Source of the DNA: Janthinobacterium sp. PC23-8
GTDB taxonomy: Bacteria; Pseudomonadota; Gammaproteobacteria; Burkholderiales; Burkholderiaceae_D
Direction of reading: 5' to 3'
DNA length: 64,000 bases
NCBI RefSeq assembly: GCF_002250505.1
Contig: NZ_NJGY01000001.1
Coordinates: 2,115,878-2,179,877, forward strand
Numbering within the stretch: the first letter of the stretch is position 1; every line of letters begins with the position of its first letter. The notes under the pieces are model-generated. The model was given only the letters and a program-made list of their open reading frames with translations, did not search any database and was not told the DNA's origin. This document shows, piece after piece, positions 47,267-56,237 of this stretch. A program made the translations under genes and the position numbers.

Positions 47267-47426
47267 GTAAGTACCAAGAAATTATTGTGAAATTATGACG
47301 AACAGAACCGGATGCGCTGCAAGGCGCGCGATGCGACGCAGTGCGAGCACTGCTAGCAGCGGGCAACGCCGCAGAGCGCCGGTTATGGAAGTCAGAATCC
47401 ACAAGAATTTATGCGTACTTACTTAG
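47263..47426. mobile_element. MITE-like inverted-repeat element
   Basis: A 164-bp element with perfect 12-bp terminal repeats ctaagtaagtac/gtacttacttag. Imperfect inverted symmetry continues for about 50 bp inward; for example aaccgg near 47305 pairs with ccggtt near 47381. No coding capacity. It separates the convergent dinB-like and MFS genes and supplies both stop codons. No clear target-site duplication is seen. Alternatively it is a bidirectional terminator-like REP element. Confidence 0.7.
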
Positions 47427-48578
47427 CATCGTCGCGCGGTAGAGCATGGCTTTGAGCGCGATGACGGCCAGCGCCAGCACGGCCAGCAGCACACCACTGC
47501 CCAGGCTGCCTTGCATGCCGTAACGGGCAATCGCTGCGCCACCCGCCAGCGCGCCGATGGTGACGCCCAGGTTGATGGCGGCGATATACACGCCGATGGC
47601 AAAGGCCGGCGCTTCGCGCGCTTCGGAACTGAGCCACACTTGCGTGACGATCAGCCCGCTCGTGTGCGCCGCGCCCCAGAACAGCGCCAGCACGGCAACG
47701 GTCCAGCCTGCCGCATCGGCGTAGCGGTACAGCAGCCCGTAAGCCAGGCACAGCAACATAGGCTGCAGCAACACCGTGCGCAGCAGGTGTCGGCCCAGCT
47801 GGCGCCCCGCAAACAGATTGCCGGCCACGCCACCCACCCCGAACACCACCAGCAGCATGCCCGTCTGGCGCGCCGTCAAGCCGGCTATTTCTTGCAAATA
47901 GGCGGCCGCGTAGGCGTAGACGGAAAACATGGCGGCAAACACCAAGATGGCCGCCGCGATATTGAGCCACAGGGCAGGCTTGCGCAGGATCGCCAGTTGG
48001 CGGCCATAGGCCAGTGGCGCGCTGTGTGGCGTGTCGGGCAGGAACAGATACAAGCCCAGCGCGGCCAGCAGATTGACGGCGGCGCAGGCCAAAAACGATG
48101 CCTCATAGCCATACTGGTCGGCGATCCACGTAGTCAGCGGAATACCCAGCACCATGCCCATGCTGGTGCCCGTGAACGCATGCGCCCCGGCGCGGGCGGA
48201 GTCTTGCGGTGAATACAGGGCGGCGGCGGCCACCATCGCCAGCGAAAAATAGACGGGATGGAACAGGGCCGGCACCACGCGCAGTGCCAGCAGCCATTCG
48301 AAACGCGGCGCAAACCCGGACGCCACGCTGGCCAGCGCAAACACGCACAGCGACACCAGCAGCACCGGCTTGCGGCGCCAGCGCGTGGCCAGCAGCACCA
48401 GCCAGGGGCCGGCTGCGGCGATCACCAGCGCGAACAGCCCCACCAGCAGGCCGGCGCGCGCGGCCGTCACGCCAAAGCGCTGCATGATCAAGGGCAAGAT
48501 GCCGACCACGCCAAACTCGATGCAGTACACGCCGAACAGCCCCAGCGCGAGAAAGACGACGGGATGCGGGCGCTTCAT
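47409..48578 (-). CDS. MFS transporter (drug/sugar efflux type)
   Basis: A 389-residue, twelve-helix major facilitator of the AraJ/YdhP-like group. The family motif appears after helix 1 (YCIEFGVVGILPLIMQRFGV, then ARAGLLVGLFAL). The start ATG 48578 overlaps the stop of the upstream hydrolase gene as ATGA, so the two are one operon. The last five residues (LSKYA) are encoded by the inverted-repeat element, showing it truncates or extends the original C-terminus. Confidence 0.9.
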   Translation of the reverse strand: MKRPHPVVFLALGLFGVYCIEFGVVGILPLIMQRFGVTAARAGLLVGLFALVIAAAGPWLVLLATRWRRKPVLLVSLCVFALASVASGFAPRFEWLLALRVVPALFHPVYFSLAMVAAAALYSPQDSARAGAHAFTGTSMGMVLGIPLTTWIADQYGYEASFLACAAVNLLAALGLYLFLPDTPHSAPLAYGRQLAILRKPALWLNIAAAILVFAAMFSVYAYAAAYLQEIAGLTARQTGMLLVVFGVGGVAGNLFAGRQLGRHLLRTVLLQPMLLCLAYGLLYRYADAAGWTVAVLALFWGAAHTSGLIVTQVWLSSEAREAPAFAIGVYIAAINLGVTIGALAGGAAIARYGMQGSLGSGVLLAVLALAVIALKAMLYRATMLSKYA

Positions 48579-49753
48579 GCCAGCGCCTCGCCATACACGG
48601 CGTGGCACAGTTGCGCGACGAACGGCCCGGCCATGCCCTCGATGGCCGTATTGGTGAACGCCACCACCGACAATTCACGGACCGGATCGACAAACCAGGA
48701 GTGGCCATAAGTACCGCCCATGCGCCAGCTACCTACGCTTTCCCGCGTGCCGGCCGCCAGCGGATCGGTCAATACGGTAAAACCCAGGCCAAAACTGCGC
48801 CCGGGCCAGGAGGGCAGTTCCAGCATGCCGGTCTGGTTGCGGCCCATCTCGCTTGCCAGCGCCAGGGGCAACAGCGGCGCGCCACCCAGGCGCAGGGTTT
48901 CCAGCAAGTGCATGAAGTCCGGCGCCGAGCCGACCATGCCGGCGCCGCCCGAGGCATACGCGCAAGCGTCCAGCGCGCGCGCCGGCGACAGGGTAAAACC
49001 GGCCATGCCATCAAGAAAAGGCAAATGCTCCTCGCCCGCATCACGCAAGCGGCGCGGCCGCGCGTAGCCAGACTGGCGGTCGGCATAGGCCACCGCCAGG
49101 CGCGTGGGATCGACCGCCACGAAACCGGTGTCGTGCATGGCCAGCGGCCCGGTCACCAACTGCCGCACAGCCTGCGCCAGCGGCAAACCAGTGACCTGCT
49201 CGATCACCGCGCCCAGCACGTCGGTGGCAATCGAGTAGGCCCAGCGCTCACCCGGCGCAAAAGCCAATGGGACGCTGGCCAGGCGGCGCAGATTGTCCGG
49301 CATGGAAACCGGTGCGGCGTCCATGCCGTCCGATACGCCCGCCTGCGCATAGGCACCGCCCGGCGGCTGGAAAAAGCCATAGTCGAGGCCGGCGGTATGC
49401 GTGAGCAAGTGGCGCACGGTGATGGCCGCCAGCTGGCCGCCAGGCTGGCGCGGCTGGAAGTACGGCAGCCAGCGCGCCACCGGATCAATCATTTGCAGGC
49501 GGCCCTGCCCCACCAGCGCCAAGGCCGCTGTCGAGACGATCGGTTTGCTGACCGAGGCCAGGCGGAACAGCGCGTCGTCGCGCATGGGCGTGCCTGCCTC
49601 GCGGTCCAGATGGCCGGCCGCGCGGCGGTAAATGTCGCGGCCCTGGTAGCGCACCAGCACGACCGCCCCCACCAGCCGCTGCTCGCGCAGCACGGTATGC
49701 AACAAGGTATCGATACGCGCCGCCAGTGGCGCAACGGGAAAATCAGTGTTCAT
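48575..49753 (-). CDS. Beta-lactamase-fold serine hydrolase (class C/esterase-like)
   Basis: A 392-residue protein of the beta-lactamase family (PF00144). SVSK near residue 65 gives the SxxK nucleophile motif, YSIATDVLG the Tyr motif and GTYGHSWFV the third motif near residue 350. There is no signal peptide, so a cytoplasmic esterase or EstB-type role is more likely than penicillin hydrolysis. Its operon with an MFS pump, and a divergent LysR gene 108 bp away, suggest a small-molecule detoxification or uptake unit. Confidence 0.9.
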   Translation of the reverse strand: MNTDFPVAPLAARIDTLLHTVLREQRLVGAVVLVRYQGRDIYRRAAGHLDREAGTPMRDDALFRLASVSKPIVSTAALALVGQGRLQMIDPVARWLPYFQPRQPGGQLAAITVRHLLTHTAGLDYGFFQPPGGAYAQAGVSDGMDAAPVSMPDNLRRLASVPLAFAPGERWAYSIATDVLGAVIEQVTGLPLAQAVRQLVTGPLAMHDTGFVAVDPTRLAVAYADRQSGYARPRRLRDAGEEHLPFLDGMAGFTLSPARALDACAYASGGAGMVGSAPDFMHLLETLRLGGAPLLPLALASEMGRNQTGMLELPSWPGRSFGLGFTVLTDPLAAGTRESVGSWRMGGTYGHSWFVDPVRELSVVAFTNTAIEGMAGPFVAQLCHAVYGEALA

Positions 49754-49861
49754 GCTCAGCCTTTCGAAGGGAAAGGCCCAGCGTAAGGCGGCCGGGATCA
49801 AAGAAAAACAGGCTATAGTTTCTGTCTGAACGGACGTTGGCGTACGTAATCGAAAGAGCTT

Positions 49862-50773
49862 ATGGACAATCTGGCAGGTGTGACGGCTTTTGTGCAGGCG
49901 GCCGATACGCGCAGTTTCGTGGCGGCCGGCCGCGCGCTGGGCATTTCGGCGTCGGCCGTTGGCAAGAGTATTGCGCGCTTGGAACAGCGCCTGGATGTGC
50001 GCCTGTTTCACCGCAGCACGCGCAGCATTGCGCTGACCAGCGAAGGGACGATTTTCCTGGAACGCTGCAGGCGCATCCTGGGCGAGATCGAAGCGGCCGA
50101 GCTGGAGCTGTCGAGCAGCAGGAGCGTGCCGCGCGGCCGGCTGCGCATCAGCATGCCACTGGTGGGCGAACTGCTCAATCCGGTGCTGGCCGCGTTTGCG
50201 CGCGCCTATCCGCTGGTGGAACTCGATCTCGACTTCAGCAACCGCCGCGTGGACCTGATCGACGAAGGTTATGACGCCGTGGTGCGTGCCGGCGACAGCG
50301 CCGACAGCAGCTTGACGAGCCGGCGGCTGGGCCAGTTTCATTTGCAACTGGTGGCGGCGCCCGTCTACCTGGCCACCCATGGCGCGCCCACCGTGCCCTC
50401 AGATCTGGCGCGGCATCACTGCCTGCTGTATAAATTTCCCAGCAGCGGCAAGATCGAAGCGTGGCCGCTGGCGCAGTGGAGCGCCTTGCTGGCGGCCGGC
50501 CTGCAGGCCAGCCTCAGCTGCAACAGCGTGGACACCCTGCTGCATTTCGCCGAAAGCGGCCTGGGCATCGCTGCCCTGCCCGACTTTGCCGCACGCGCCG
50601 CGCGCCAGGCGGGCCGTCTGCAATTGGTATTGCCAGAGCACACACAGCATGCGGCGCCTTTCCATATCTTGTGGCCAGGTAGCCGGAATATGTCGCCAAA
50701 ACTGCGCGTATTTATTGATTTTCTGGTAGAAAATCTGTTTCCTGACAGCACAGTTCACTCGCCAGCCGTGTGA
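49862..50773 (+). CDS. LysR-family transcriptional regulator
   Basis: A 303-residue regulator. The N-terminal winged HTH reads FVQAADTRSFVAAGRALGIS, then SAVGKSIARLEQRLDVRLFHR. The LysR substrate-binding domain follows (GRLRISMPLVGELLNPVLAAF). It is divergent from the hydrolase-MFS operon and is its likely regulator by the usual LysR arrangement. The intergenic region 49754-49861 should contain the operator; I see no clear T-N11-A box that I would defend. Confidence 0.94.
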   Translation: MDNLAGVTAFVQAADTRSFVAAGRALGISASAVGKSIARLEQRLDVRLFHRSTRSIALTSEGTIFLERCRRILGEIEAAELELSSSRSVPRGRLRISMPLVGELLNPVLAAFARAYPLVELDLDFSNRRVDLIDEGYDAVVRAGDSADSSLTSRRLGQFHLQLVAAPVYLATHGAPTVPSDLARHHCLLYKFPSSGKIEAWPLAQWSALLAAGLQASLSCNSVDTLLHFAESGLGIAALPDFAARAARQAGRLQLVLPEHTQHAAPFHILWPGSRNMSPKLRVFIDFLVENLFPDSTVHSPAV

Positions 50774-50939
50774 CGTTGTTTCCGTACGACAACTTGTCTC
50801 ACGGGCTGCTTTTTTTCTGACCTGATACAGTTTTTTATATTGCCGTGTGGAATTTTGAAGAACAATGACTGCCGCGCCGCGCTACGGGTTACTACGTAGC
50901 GGCCTGGGCGGTTATTTTCCCGACTACACGAAAGCAATC

Positions 50940-52634
50940 ATGTCACTCACACAATTTCGAATCGGCACCCGCCTCGGCATCGGCTTTGCCGTCGTTCTCG
51001 GCCTGCTGGTGGCCGTGCTGCTGGTCGGCCTCTATTCCATGGGGCAGTTGCGCTCGCGCACCCACGATATCGTCGCCGACAAGAACGTCAAGATGGCAGC
51101 CGCCAACACCATGAGCGACAACGTGCGCAGCATTACCCTGGCGATCACCAGCGTGGTGGTGGCGCCGACGGACGCGCTGATGCAGGAACACTTGAGCAAG
51201 ATAGTCGAAGCGCGCAAGAAATATGGCGCGGCCAAGGAAGTGCTGCAAAAAATGGTCTCGACCGACAAGGAAGCGGCCCTGATGTCGCAGCTCGACGCGG
51301 CCCTGAAAGCCGGCGCGCCGATGAACAACAAGGTGGTCGAACTACGCAAGGCGGGACAGACCGAAGAAGCAGTCACCTTCCTGACCCAGCAGGCCGCACC
51401 CGGCCTGAACAATGTGCTGGTCGCGCTCGACAGCTTGCTGGCCTATGAAGCGCAGCAGGCCACGCAGGCGGCCAATGATGCCGAAGCGCTGAGCAATAAG
51501 GCCCAGGTCTATATGCTGGGCCTGGGCAGCGCAGCCTTGTTGCTGGGCGCTTTCGTGGCGTGGATCATCACGCGTTCGATCACCCGGCCCATCAATGCGG
51601 CTGTCGGCGTGGCCGAAACGGTGGCCTCGGGTGATTTGTCGTCGCAGATCGTGGTGAACTCCAGCGATGAAACGGGGCGCCTGCTGGGCGCACTGAAAGC
51701 CATGAACGACGGCTTGCTGGACGTGGTGGGGCAGGTGCGCCACGGCACGGATGCGATCGCCATGGCATCGAGCGAAATTGCCGCCGGCAACCTCGACCTG
51801 TCGTCGCGCACGGAAGAGCAGGCCAGTTCGCTGGAAGAAACCGCTTCGGCCATGGAAGAGCTGACCTCGACCGTGAAACAGAATGCCGACAATGCACGCC
51901 AGGCCAATGTGCTGGCGCAAAGCGCCTCGGCAGTGGCCGTGCGTGGCGGCAATATCGTCTCGCAGGTGGTCGACACCATGGGCACCATCAATGCGTCGTC
52001 GAAGAAAATCGTCGACATCATCGGCGTGATCGACGGCATCGCTTTCCAGACCAATATCCTGGCCCTGAATGCGGCGGTGGAAGCGGCGCGCGCCGGCGAA
52101 CAGGGCCGTGGCTTTGCGGTGGTCGCCAGCGAAGTGCGCAACCTGGCCCAGCGCAGCGCGGGCGCGGCCAGGGAAATCAAGGAGCTGATCGCCGCTTCGG
52201 TGGCCAATGTGGACACCGGCTCGCGCCTCGTCAATGAAGCGGGCCAGACCATGGGCGACATCGTCGACAGCATCGTGCGCGTGACCGACATCATGGGCGA
52301 AATCACCTCGGCCACGCACGAGCAGACGCTGGGCATCGAGCAGATCAACATGGCGATCGCACAGATGGATGAAGTGACGCAGCAAAATGCGGCGCTGGTC
52401 GAGCAAGCGGCGGCGGCCTCGCAAAGCATGCAGCAGCAGGCCGGCGAACTGGCCCATGTGGTGGGCTTCTTCAAGACCGGCCAGGCGGTGGTGGCACCGA
52501 AGCTGGCCTTGGTGCGCCGCGCAGCGCCAGCCAGGGTGGCACTTGCGCCTGTGCCTGCGCCATTGCCGCGGGCGCAACGCAAGGCCGTGGCGAACGGGGC
52601 GGCCGCCAAAGACAGCGAGTGGGAAGAGTTTTAA
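50940..52634 (+). CDS. Methyl-accepting chemotaxis protein with CheR-docking pentapeptide
   Basis: A 564-residue chemoreceptor. First helix at residues ~11-31 ([20 protein letters not shown]), a periplasmic four-helix-bundle ligand domain (about 35-190), second helix near 195-215, a HAMP domain ([20 protein letters not shown]) and a long signalling coiled coil with hairpin [16 protein letters not shown]. The C-terminus ends EWEEF after a flexible alanine/proline-rich linker, matching the CheR/CheB docking pattern xWxxF. The start is ATG 50940; an open frame upstream is not family-like. Confidence 0.95.
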   Translation: MSLTQFRIGTRLGIGFAVVLGLLVAVLLVGLYSMGQLRSRTHDIVADKNVKMAAANTMSDNVRSITLAITSVVVAPTDALMQEHLSKIVEARKKYGAAKEVLQKMVSTDKEAALMSQLDAALKAGAPMNNKVVELRKAGQTEEAVTFLTQQAAPGLNNVLVALDSLLAYEAQQATQAANDAEALSNKAQVYMLGLGSAALLLGAFVAWIITRSITRPINAAVGVAETVASGDLSSQIVVNSSDETGRLLGALKAMNDGLLDVVGQVRHGTDAIAMASSEIAAGNLDLSSRTEEQASSLEETASAMEELTSTVKQNADNARQANVLAQSASAVAVRGGNIVSQVVDTMGTINASSKKIVDIIGVIDGIAFQTNILALNAAVEAARAGEQGRGFAVVASEVRNLAQRSAGAAREIKELIAASVANVDTGSRLVNEAGQTMGDIVDSIVRVTDIMGEITSATHEQTLGIEQINMAIAQMDEVTQQNAALVEQAAAASQSMQQQAGELAHVVGFFKTGQAVVAPKLALVRRAAPARVALAPVPAPLPRAQRKAVANGAAAKDSEWEEF

Positions 52635-52662
52635 GCACCTTTCCACTGCCGCTCCAGCAAAA

Positions 52663-52694
52663 GCCAGGCAAGAAGTTTCCGCCTGGCTTTTTTT
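52663..52694 (+). terminator. Rho-independent terminator after the chemoreceptor gene
   Basis: A seven-pair stem gccaggc/gcctggc with an eleven-base loop, followed by seven T residues, 28 bp after the stop. Confidence 0.9.
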
Positions 52695-52807
52695 GTCCGG
52701 GACAACGTTTTTTTTTGTGACCGAATGACGTAAATGCACGAAAGCGTAAAACACGCACCGCGCATACGCTTTACAATCGCCGCTCGCTTTACAAAATATT
52801 GGTCATC

Positions 52808-55800
52808 ATGAATCAGGCAGAACAGCAGCGCCTCCTGGCTATCCTGGAGTATTGGCACAAGATTGAATTCTTTATACCGTTTGACCTGAATCAAATCACG
52901 GAAGTTGAAGACCCGTCCACTGTGCGTCTCCTTCATCGTGAACAGCTGGCGCAGTGGACGCCGCACAGCTTTGCACAATTGCCCGTCGCCCCTGATCAAG
53001 AGGTCGACGGCTTTTCGCTGTTCCTGGGCGTATTCGACAAGGCCGAGGTCAACCAGCTGCTGCCCGCCGCTGGCGCGCAAACCATCGCCGAGGCGGAAAA
53101 GACGGAACTGTCCGGCCGCTCGTGCTTTGCCCGTTTGACGCTCAATGCGCAAGGCGAGCCGCAGTTCGATCCGGTCTCGGTGTCAACCCTGCCGTGGGCG
53201 CTGGGCCGGCCGCGCACGGCCGACTGGTCGCACTTGAACCTGGACGCCTGGAGCGACAGCCAGCTGGCGCTGCGGGACAGCCTGCGCAACTTTGCCGCCG
53301 CGCGCACGCCGGCCACCATCACGGACCCGGCCGGCAACGTGTCGACGCCCTTGTCCGGCATGGAAATCGCCGCGCTGGCGCACCTGTTCATGGACTGGGC
53401 CCATTTCCATCCCTCCTCCGCGCAACCGCTGGCGGTGCTGGAAATTCGCACGCGCAAGAAGCGCCCGTCCAGGGAGGCGATGTTGCCGGGAGTCGATGCG
53501 GTGGACAACCGCGTGCTCGATTTCGGCGATCCGGTCGAACCCACCGTCGATATCCTCAACAGTTTTTACCTGGACGACCTGGAACAGATCATCCGCGCCT
53601 TGCGTGGCGGTAAAGTGCCGCCCACCCTGGCCGCCTATCTGACGCCGCTGGCCCAGGCCGAACGCATCGACCTGTACAGCCCGGCCGGACGCCAGGCGCT
53701 GGCCGCCATGCTCAATCCGGCCAATATGCACCGCGGCCACTGGCTGGAAGACGCCAGTTACGCCATGAGTTTGATGCAGCAGTTCGCCATCCATGGCGCG
53801 CGCACCAGCCTGCTTGAGCGCGGCATTTTTTCCGTCAACGGCCCGCCCGGCACCGGCAAGACCACCTTGCTGCGCGAGCTGTTCGCCGACAATATCGTGC
53901 GCCGCGCCAGCGTGCTGGCCTGCCTGGACCGCGCCGCCGATGCCTTTATCGGCAAGGTGGCGGTCGCCTTCGAGGGCGTGCGCGACCCGATCACGATTGC
54001 CCGCCTGCGGCCCGAACTGACGGGCTTTGAAATGGTGGTGGCTTCGTCGAACAATGCTGCGGTGGAAAATATATCGGGCGATTTGCCGAAACCTCAGCAG
54101 CTGGGCAAGGAATGGGCGCGCACGCGCTACCTCGACAGCGTGGCGCGCCGCGTGGCGGCCGACGGCAATGGCGCCAACCGCCTGCTGGCCGAGGAAGACA
54201 GGCCGTGGGGCCTGATTTCCTGCGCCCTGGGCAACAGCAGCAACCGCCGCCGCTTCGTCAGCAATTTTTATGACGACGACTGGGACAAGACCACGGCGCG
54301 CAAGACGCCCAATGCCCAGAACATCCGCCAGTGGCTGAGCAGCTACCAGGGCGTCGGCTTTGCCCAGGCCGCGCGCGAGTTCCGCGAAACGGAGCACGTG
54401 GTGGAAAAAGCGCTGGCCGAACAGGCCCAATACGCCGCCCTGTGGCAGGCGGTGGGCACGTGCAGCGAGCAGGAGTTCCTGCAGGCCAGCGTGGAAACCC
54501 TGCGCGCGGCCGAAGTGGAGATGGAAGCGGCCAGCGCCGCGCTGGCCAGCGCGATGGCCCAGCAAGAAACGCTGTTGGCCAGCAAGAAGGAATTGCTGGA
54601 AGAAGAACGTGTCGTCGCGTTGACCGAACCCGGCTTTTTTGCCCGTTTGTTGCGCACCGCGCCGGCGCGCGCCTACAAGGATGCGGTGCTGGCCAATGCC
54701 GAAGCGCAGCGCCAGGCCGCGCGCGACGTGTCGGCCATCAAGCTGTTATTGAAAGGCGAGCTGGAGCCGCGCTGCGAACGGGCCCGCAACAGCCTGCACG
54801 TGGCGCTGCGCACGGCGCAGTCGCGCGAGCGCGAATGGGACGACAGCACGGAACTGCTGCGCCGCGCGCGCCTGCGTTTCCCGACCATCGCCGCGCCGGC
54901 CACCTTGCAGGAACTCGACGGCGACGCGCTGCAGGTCAATGGCCTGTGGCACGAGCCGGCGCTGGCGCGCCTGCGCTCGCGCCTGTTTGCCAAGGCGCTG
55001 GCGCTGCATGAAGCGTGGCTGGCCGAAGTGGCCAGGAAAGGCGGCCCCGGCTTTGGTGGCAATTTGCTGGCCGTGTCAAAACTGCTGAAAAACAAGCGCG
55101 CCTACGACCAGTCGCATATCGCCATGGTGTGGCAGAGCCTGTTCATGGTGGTGCCGGTGGTCTCGACCACGTTTGCCTCGTTCGCGCGCCAGTTCCGGGG
55201 CATGGGCGCCGAATCGCTGGGCTGGCTGTTTATCGACGAGGCGGGCCAGGCGGTGCCGCAAGCGGCCGTCGGCAGCCTGTGGCGTGCCAAACGCGCCGTG
55301 ATCGTCGGCGACCCGCTGCAGATCGAACCGGTATTTACGGTGCCGCCGCGCCTGGTGCATGGCCTGTCGGCGCTGTCGGAGCACACGCAGGACGGCAGCT
55401 ATGCGCCGAGCCATGTTTCGGTGCAAACCCTGGCCGACAGGGCCAACCGCTATGGCGCGCTGGTCGGCGCCAGCGGCCCGCAGCCGCTGTGGATAGGCAG
55501 CCCCTTGCGCGTGCACCGCCGTTGCGTGGAACCGATGTTCTCGCTGGCCAACGCCATCGCCTATGAAGACAAGATGGTGTATGGCCTGGCGGAACGCACG
55601 CCGCCCGCCGCCAGCCGTGGCCTGACGCGCGGCCCCAGCCGCTGGATCGACGCCATCGGCTCCATCAGCCACAAGCAGGTGGTGCCGCTGCAACTTGATT
55701 TCGTGCTGGAAGTGTTGCTCAAGATCTACCGCCGCGACGGCAAGCTGCCGTCGCTGTATCTGATCACGCCGTTCAAGGCCGTGCGCAACGAATTGCGTAC

Positions 55801-56146
55801 GCGCATTATCGAACTGGACTGGGACCGCCGCCTGGGCTACGGCAAGGCGCCGACGCAGCGTGAACTGCGGCAATGGGCCAGCCAGATGGTGGGCACCGTG
55901 CACACCTTCCAGGGCAAGGAACAAAGCGTGGTGATGCTGATCCTGGGCGCCGACGACAGCACGGCGGGCGCTGCGCAATGGGCGGCCAGCACGCCGAACT
56001 TGCTGAACGTGGCGCTGACGCGCGCCCGGCACTACGTGTATATCGTCGGCAGCCCGCTGGTCTGGGGACAATTGCCGCACTTCGCGCCGGCCTGCGCCCA
56101 GCTCGCGCATACGGGGATGCAGGAGTTTTTGGTGGAGATGGGGTGA
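52808..56146 (+). CDS. UPF1-like SF1 helicase/AAA-domain protein, function unknown
   Basis: A 1112-residue protein. The first ~340 residues match nothing I know. An SF1B helicase core begins with Walker A NGPPGTGKTTLL near residue 348. A large coiled-coil insertion (EAEMEAASAALASAMAQQE-type helices, about residues 560-690) separates the motifs. The core resumes with Walker B GWLFIDEAGQAVPQAA near 810, GDPLQIEP near 838, VGTVHTFQGKEQSVVML near 1030 and LLNVALTRARHYVYIVGS near 1070. These are the UPF1/DNA2-type helicase motifs, all intact. No nuclease is visible and no partner is adjacent. Start ATG 52808 is preferred over TTG 52799. It ends in a convergent repeat-containing gap. Confidence 0.85.
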   Translation: MNQAEQQRLLAILEYWHKIEFFIPFDLNQITEVEDPSTVRLLHREQLAQWTPHSFAQLPVAPDQEVDGFSLFLGVFDKAEVNQLLPAAGAQTIAEAEKTELSGRSCFARLTLNAQGEPQFDPVSVSTLPWALGRPRTADWSHLNLDAWSDSQLALRDSLRNFAAARTPATITDPAGNVSTPLSGMEIAALAHLFMDWAHFHPSSAQPLAVLEIRTRKKRPSREAMLPGVDAVDNRVLDFGDPVEPTVDILNSFYLDDLEQIIRALRGGKVPPTLAAYLTPLAQAERIDLYSPAGRQALAAMLNPANMHRGHWLEDASYAMSLMQQFAIHGARTSLLERGIFSVNGPPGTGKTTLLRELFADNIVRRASVLACLDRAADAFIGKVAVAFEGVRDPITIARLRPELTGFEMVVASSNNAAVENISGDLPKPQQLGKEWARTRYLDSVARRVAADGNGANRLLAEEDRPWGLISCALGNSSNRRRFVSNFYDDDWDKTTARKTPNAQNIRQWLSSYQGVGFAQAAREFRETEHVVEKALAEQAQYAALWQAVGTCSEQEFLQASVETLRAAEVEMEAASAALASAMAQQETLLASKKELLEEERVVALTEPGFFARLLRTAPARAYKDAVLANAEAQRQAARDVSAIKLLLKGELEPRCERARNSLHVALRTAQSREREWDDSTELLRRARLRFPTIAAPATLQELDGDALQVNGLWHEPALARLRSRLFAKALALHEAWLAEVARKGGPGFGGNLLAVSKLLKNKRAYDQSHIAMVWQSLFMVVPVVSTTFASFARQFRGMGAESLGWLFIDEAGQAVPQAAVGSLWRAKRAVIVGDPLQIEPVFTVPPRLVHGLSALSEHTQDGSYAPSHVSVQTLADRANRYGALVGASGPQPLWIGSPLRVHRRCVEPMFSLANAIAYEDKMVYGLAERTPPAASRGLTRGPSRWIDAIGSISHKQVVPLQLDFVLEVLLKIYRRDGKLPSLYLITPFKAVRNELRTRIIELDWDRRLGYGKAPTQRELRQWASQMVGTVHTFQGKEQSVVMLILGADDSTAGAAQWAASTPNLLNVALTRARHYVYIVGSPLVWGQLPHFAPACAQLAHTGMQEFLVEMG

Positions 56147-56169
56147 TTTTCACCCCAAAAGCAAAGGCT

Positions 56170-56233
56170 GGGGTCAGCCCCCCTCGCCCGTTAACGCAAG
56201 CCTCTGAGTTTGCGGCATTGAGGGTCTGACCCC
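56170..56233. repeat. GGGGTCAG...CTGACCCC inverted-repeat element
   Basis: An eight-base perfect inverted pair, ggggtcag at 56170 and ctgacccc at 56226, each within a local hairpin (ggct/agcc; gggtc/gaccc). acgcaagc is duplicated at 56194-56201 and 56240-56247. The element lies in the 91-bp gap between two convergent genes and probably ends both transcripts or is a REP sequence. Confidence 0.55.
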
Positions 56234-56237
56234 GGGG

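Noticed and set aside
49754-49861. LysR operator (T-N11-A) between the hydrolase and LysR genes
   Set aside because: Several weak candidates exist, none clearly better than chance.
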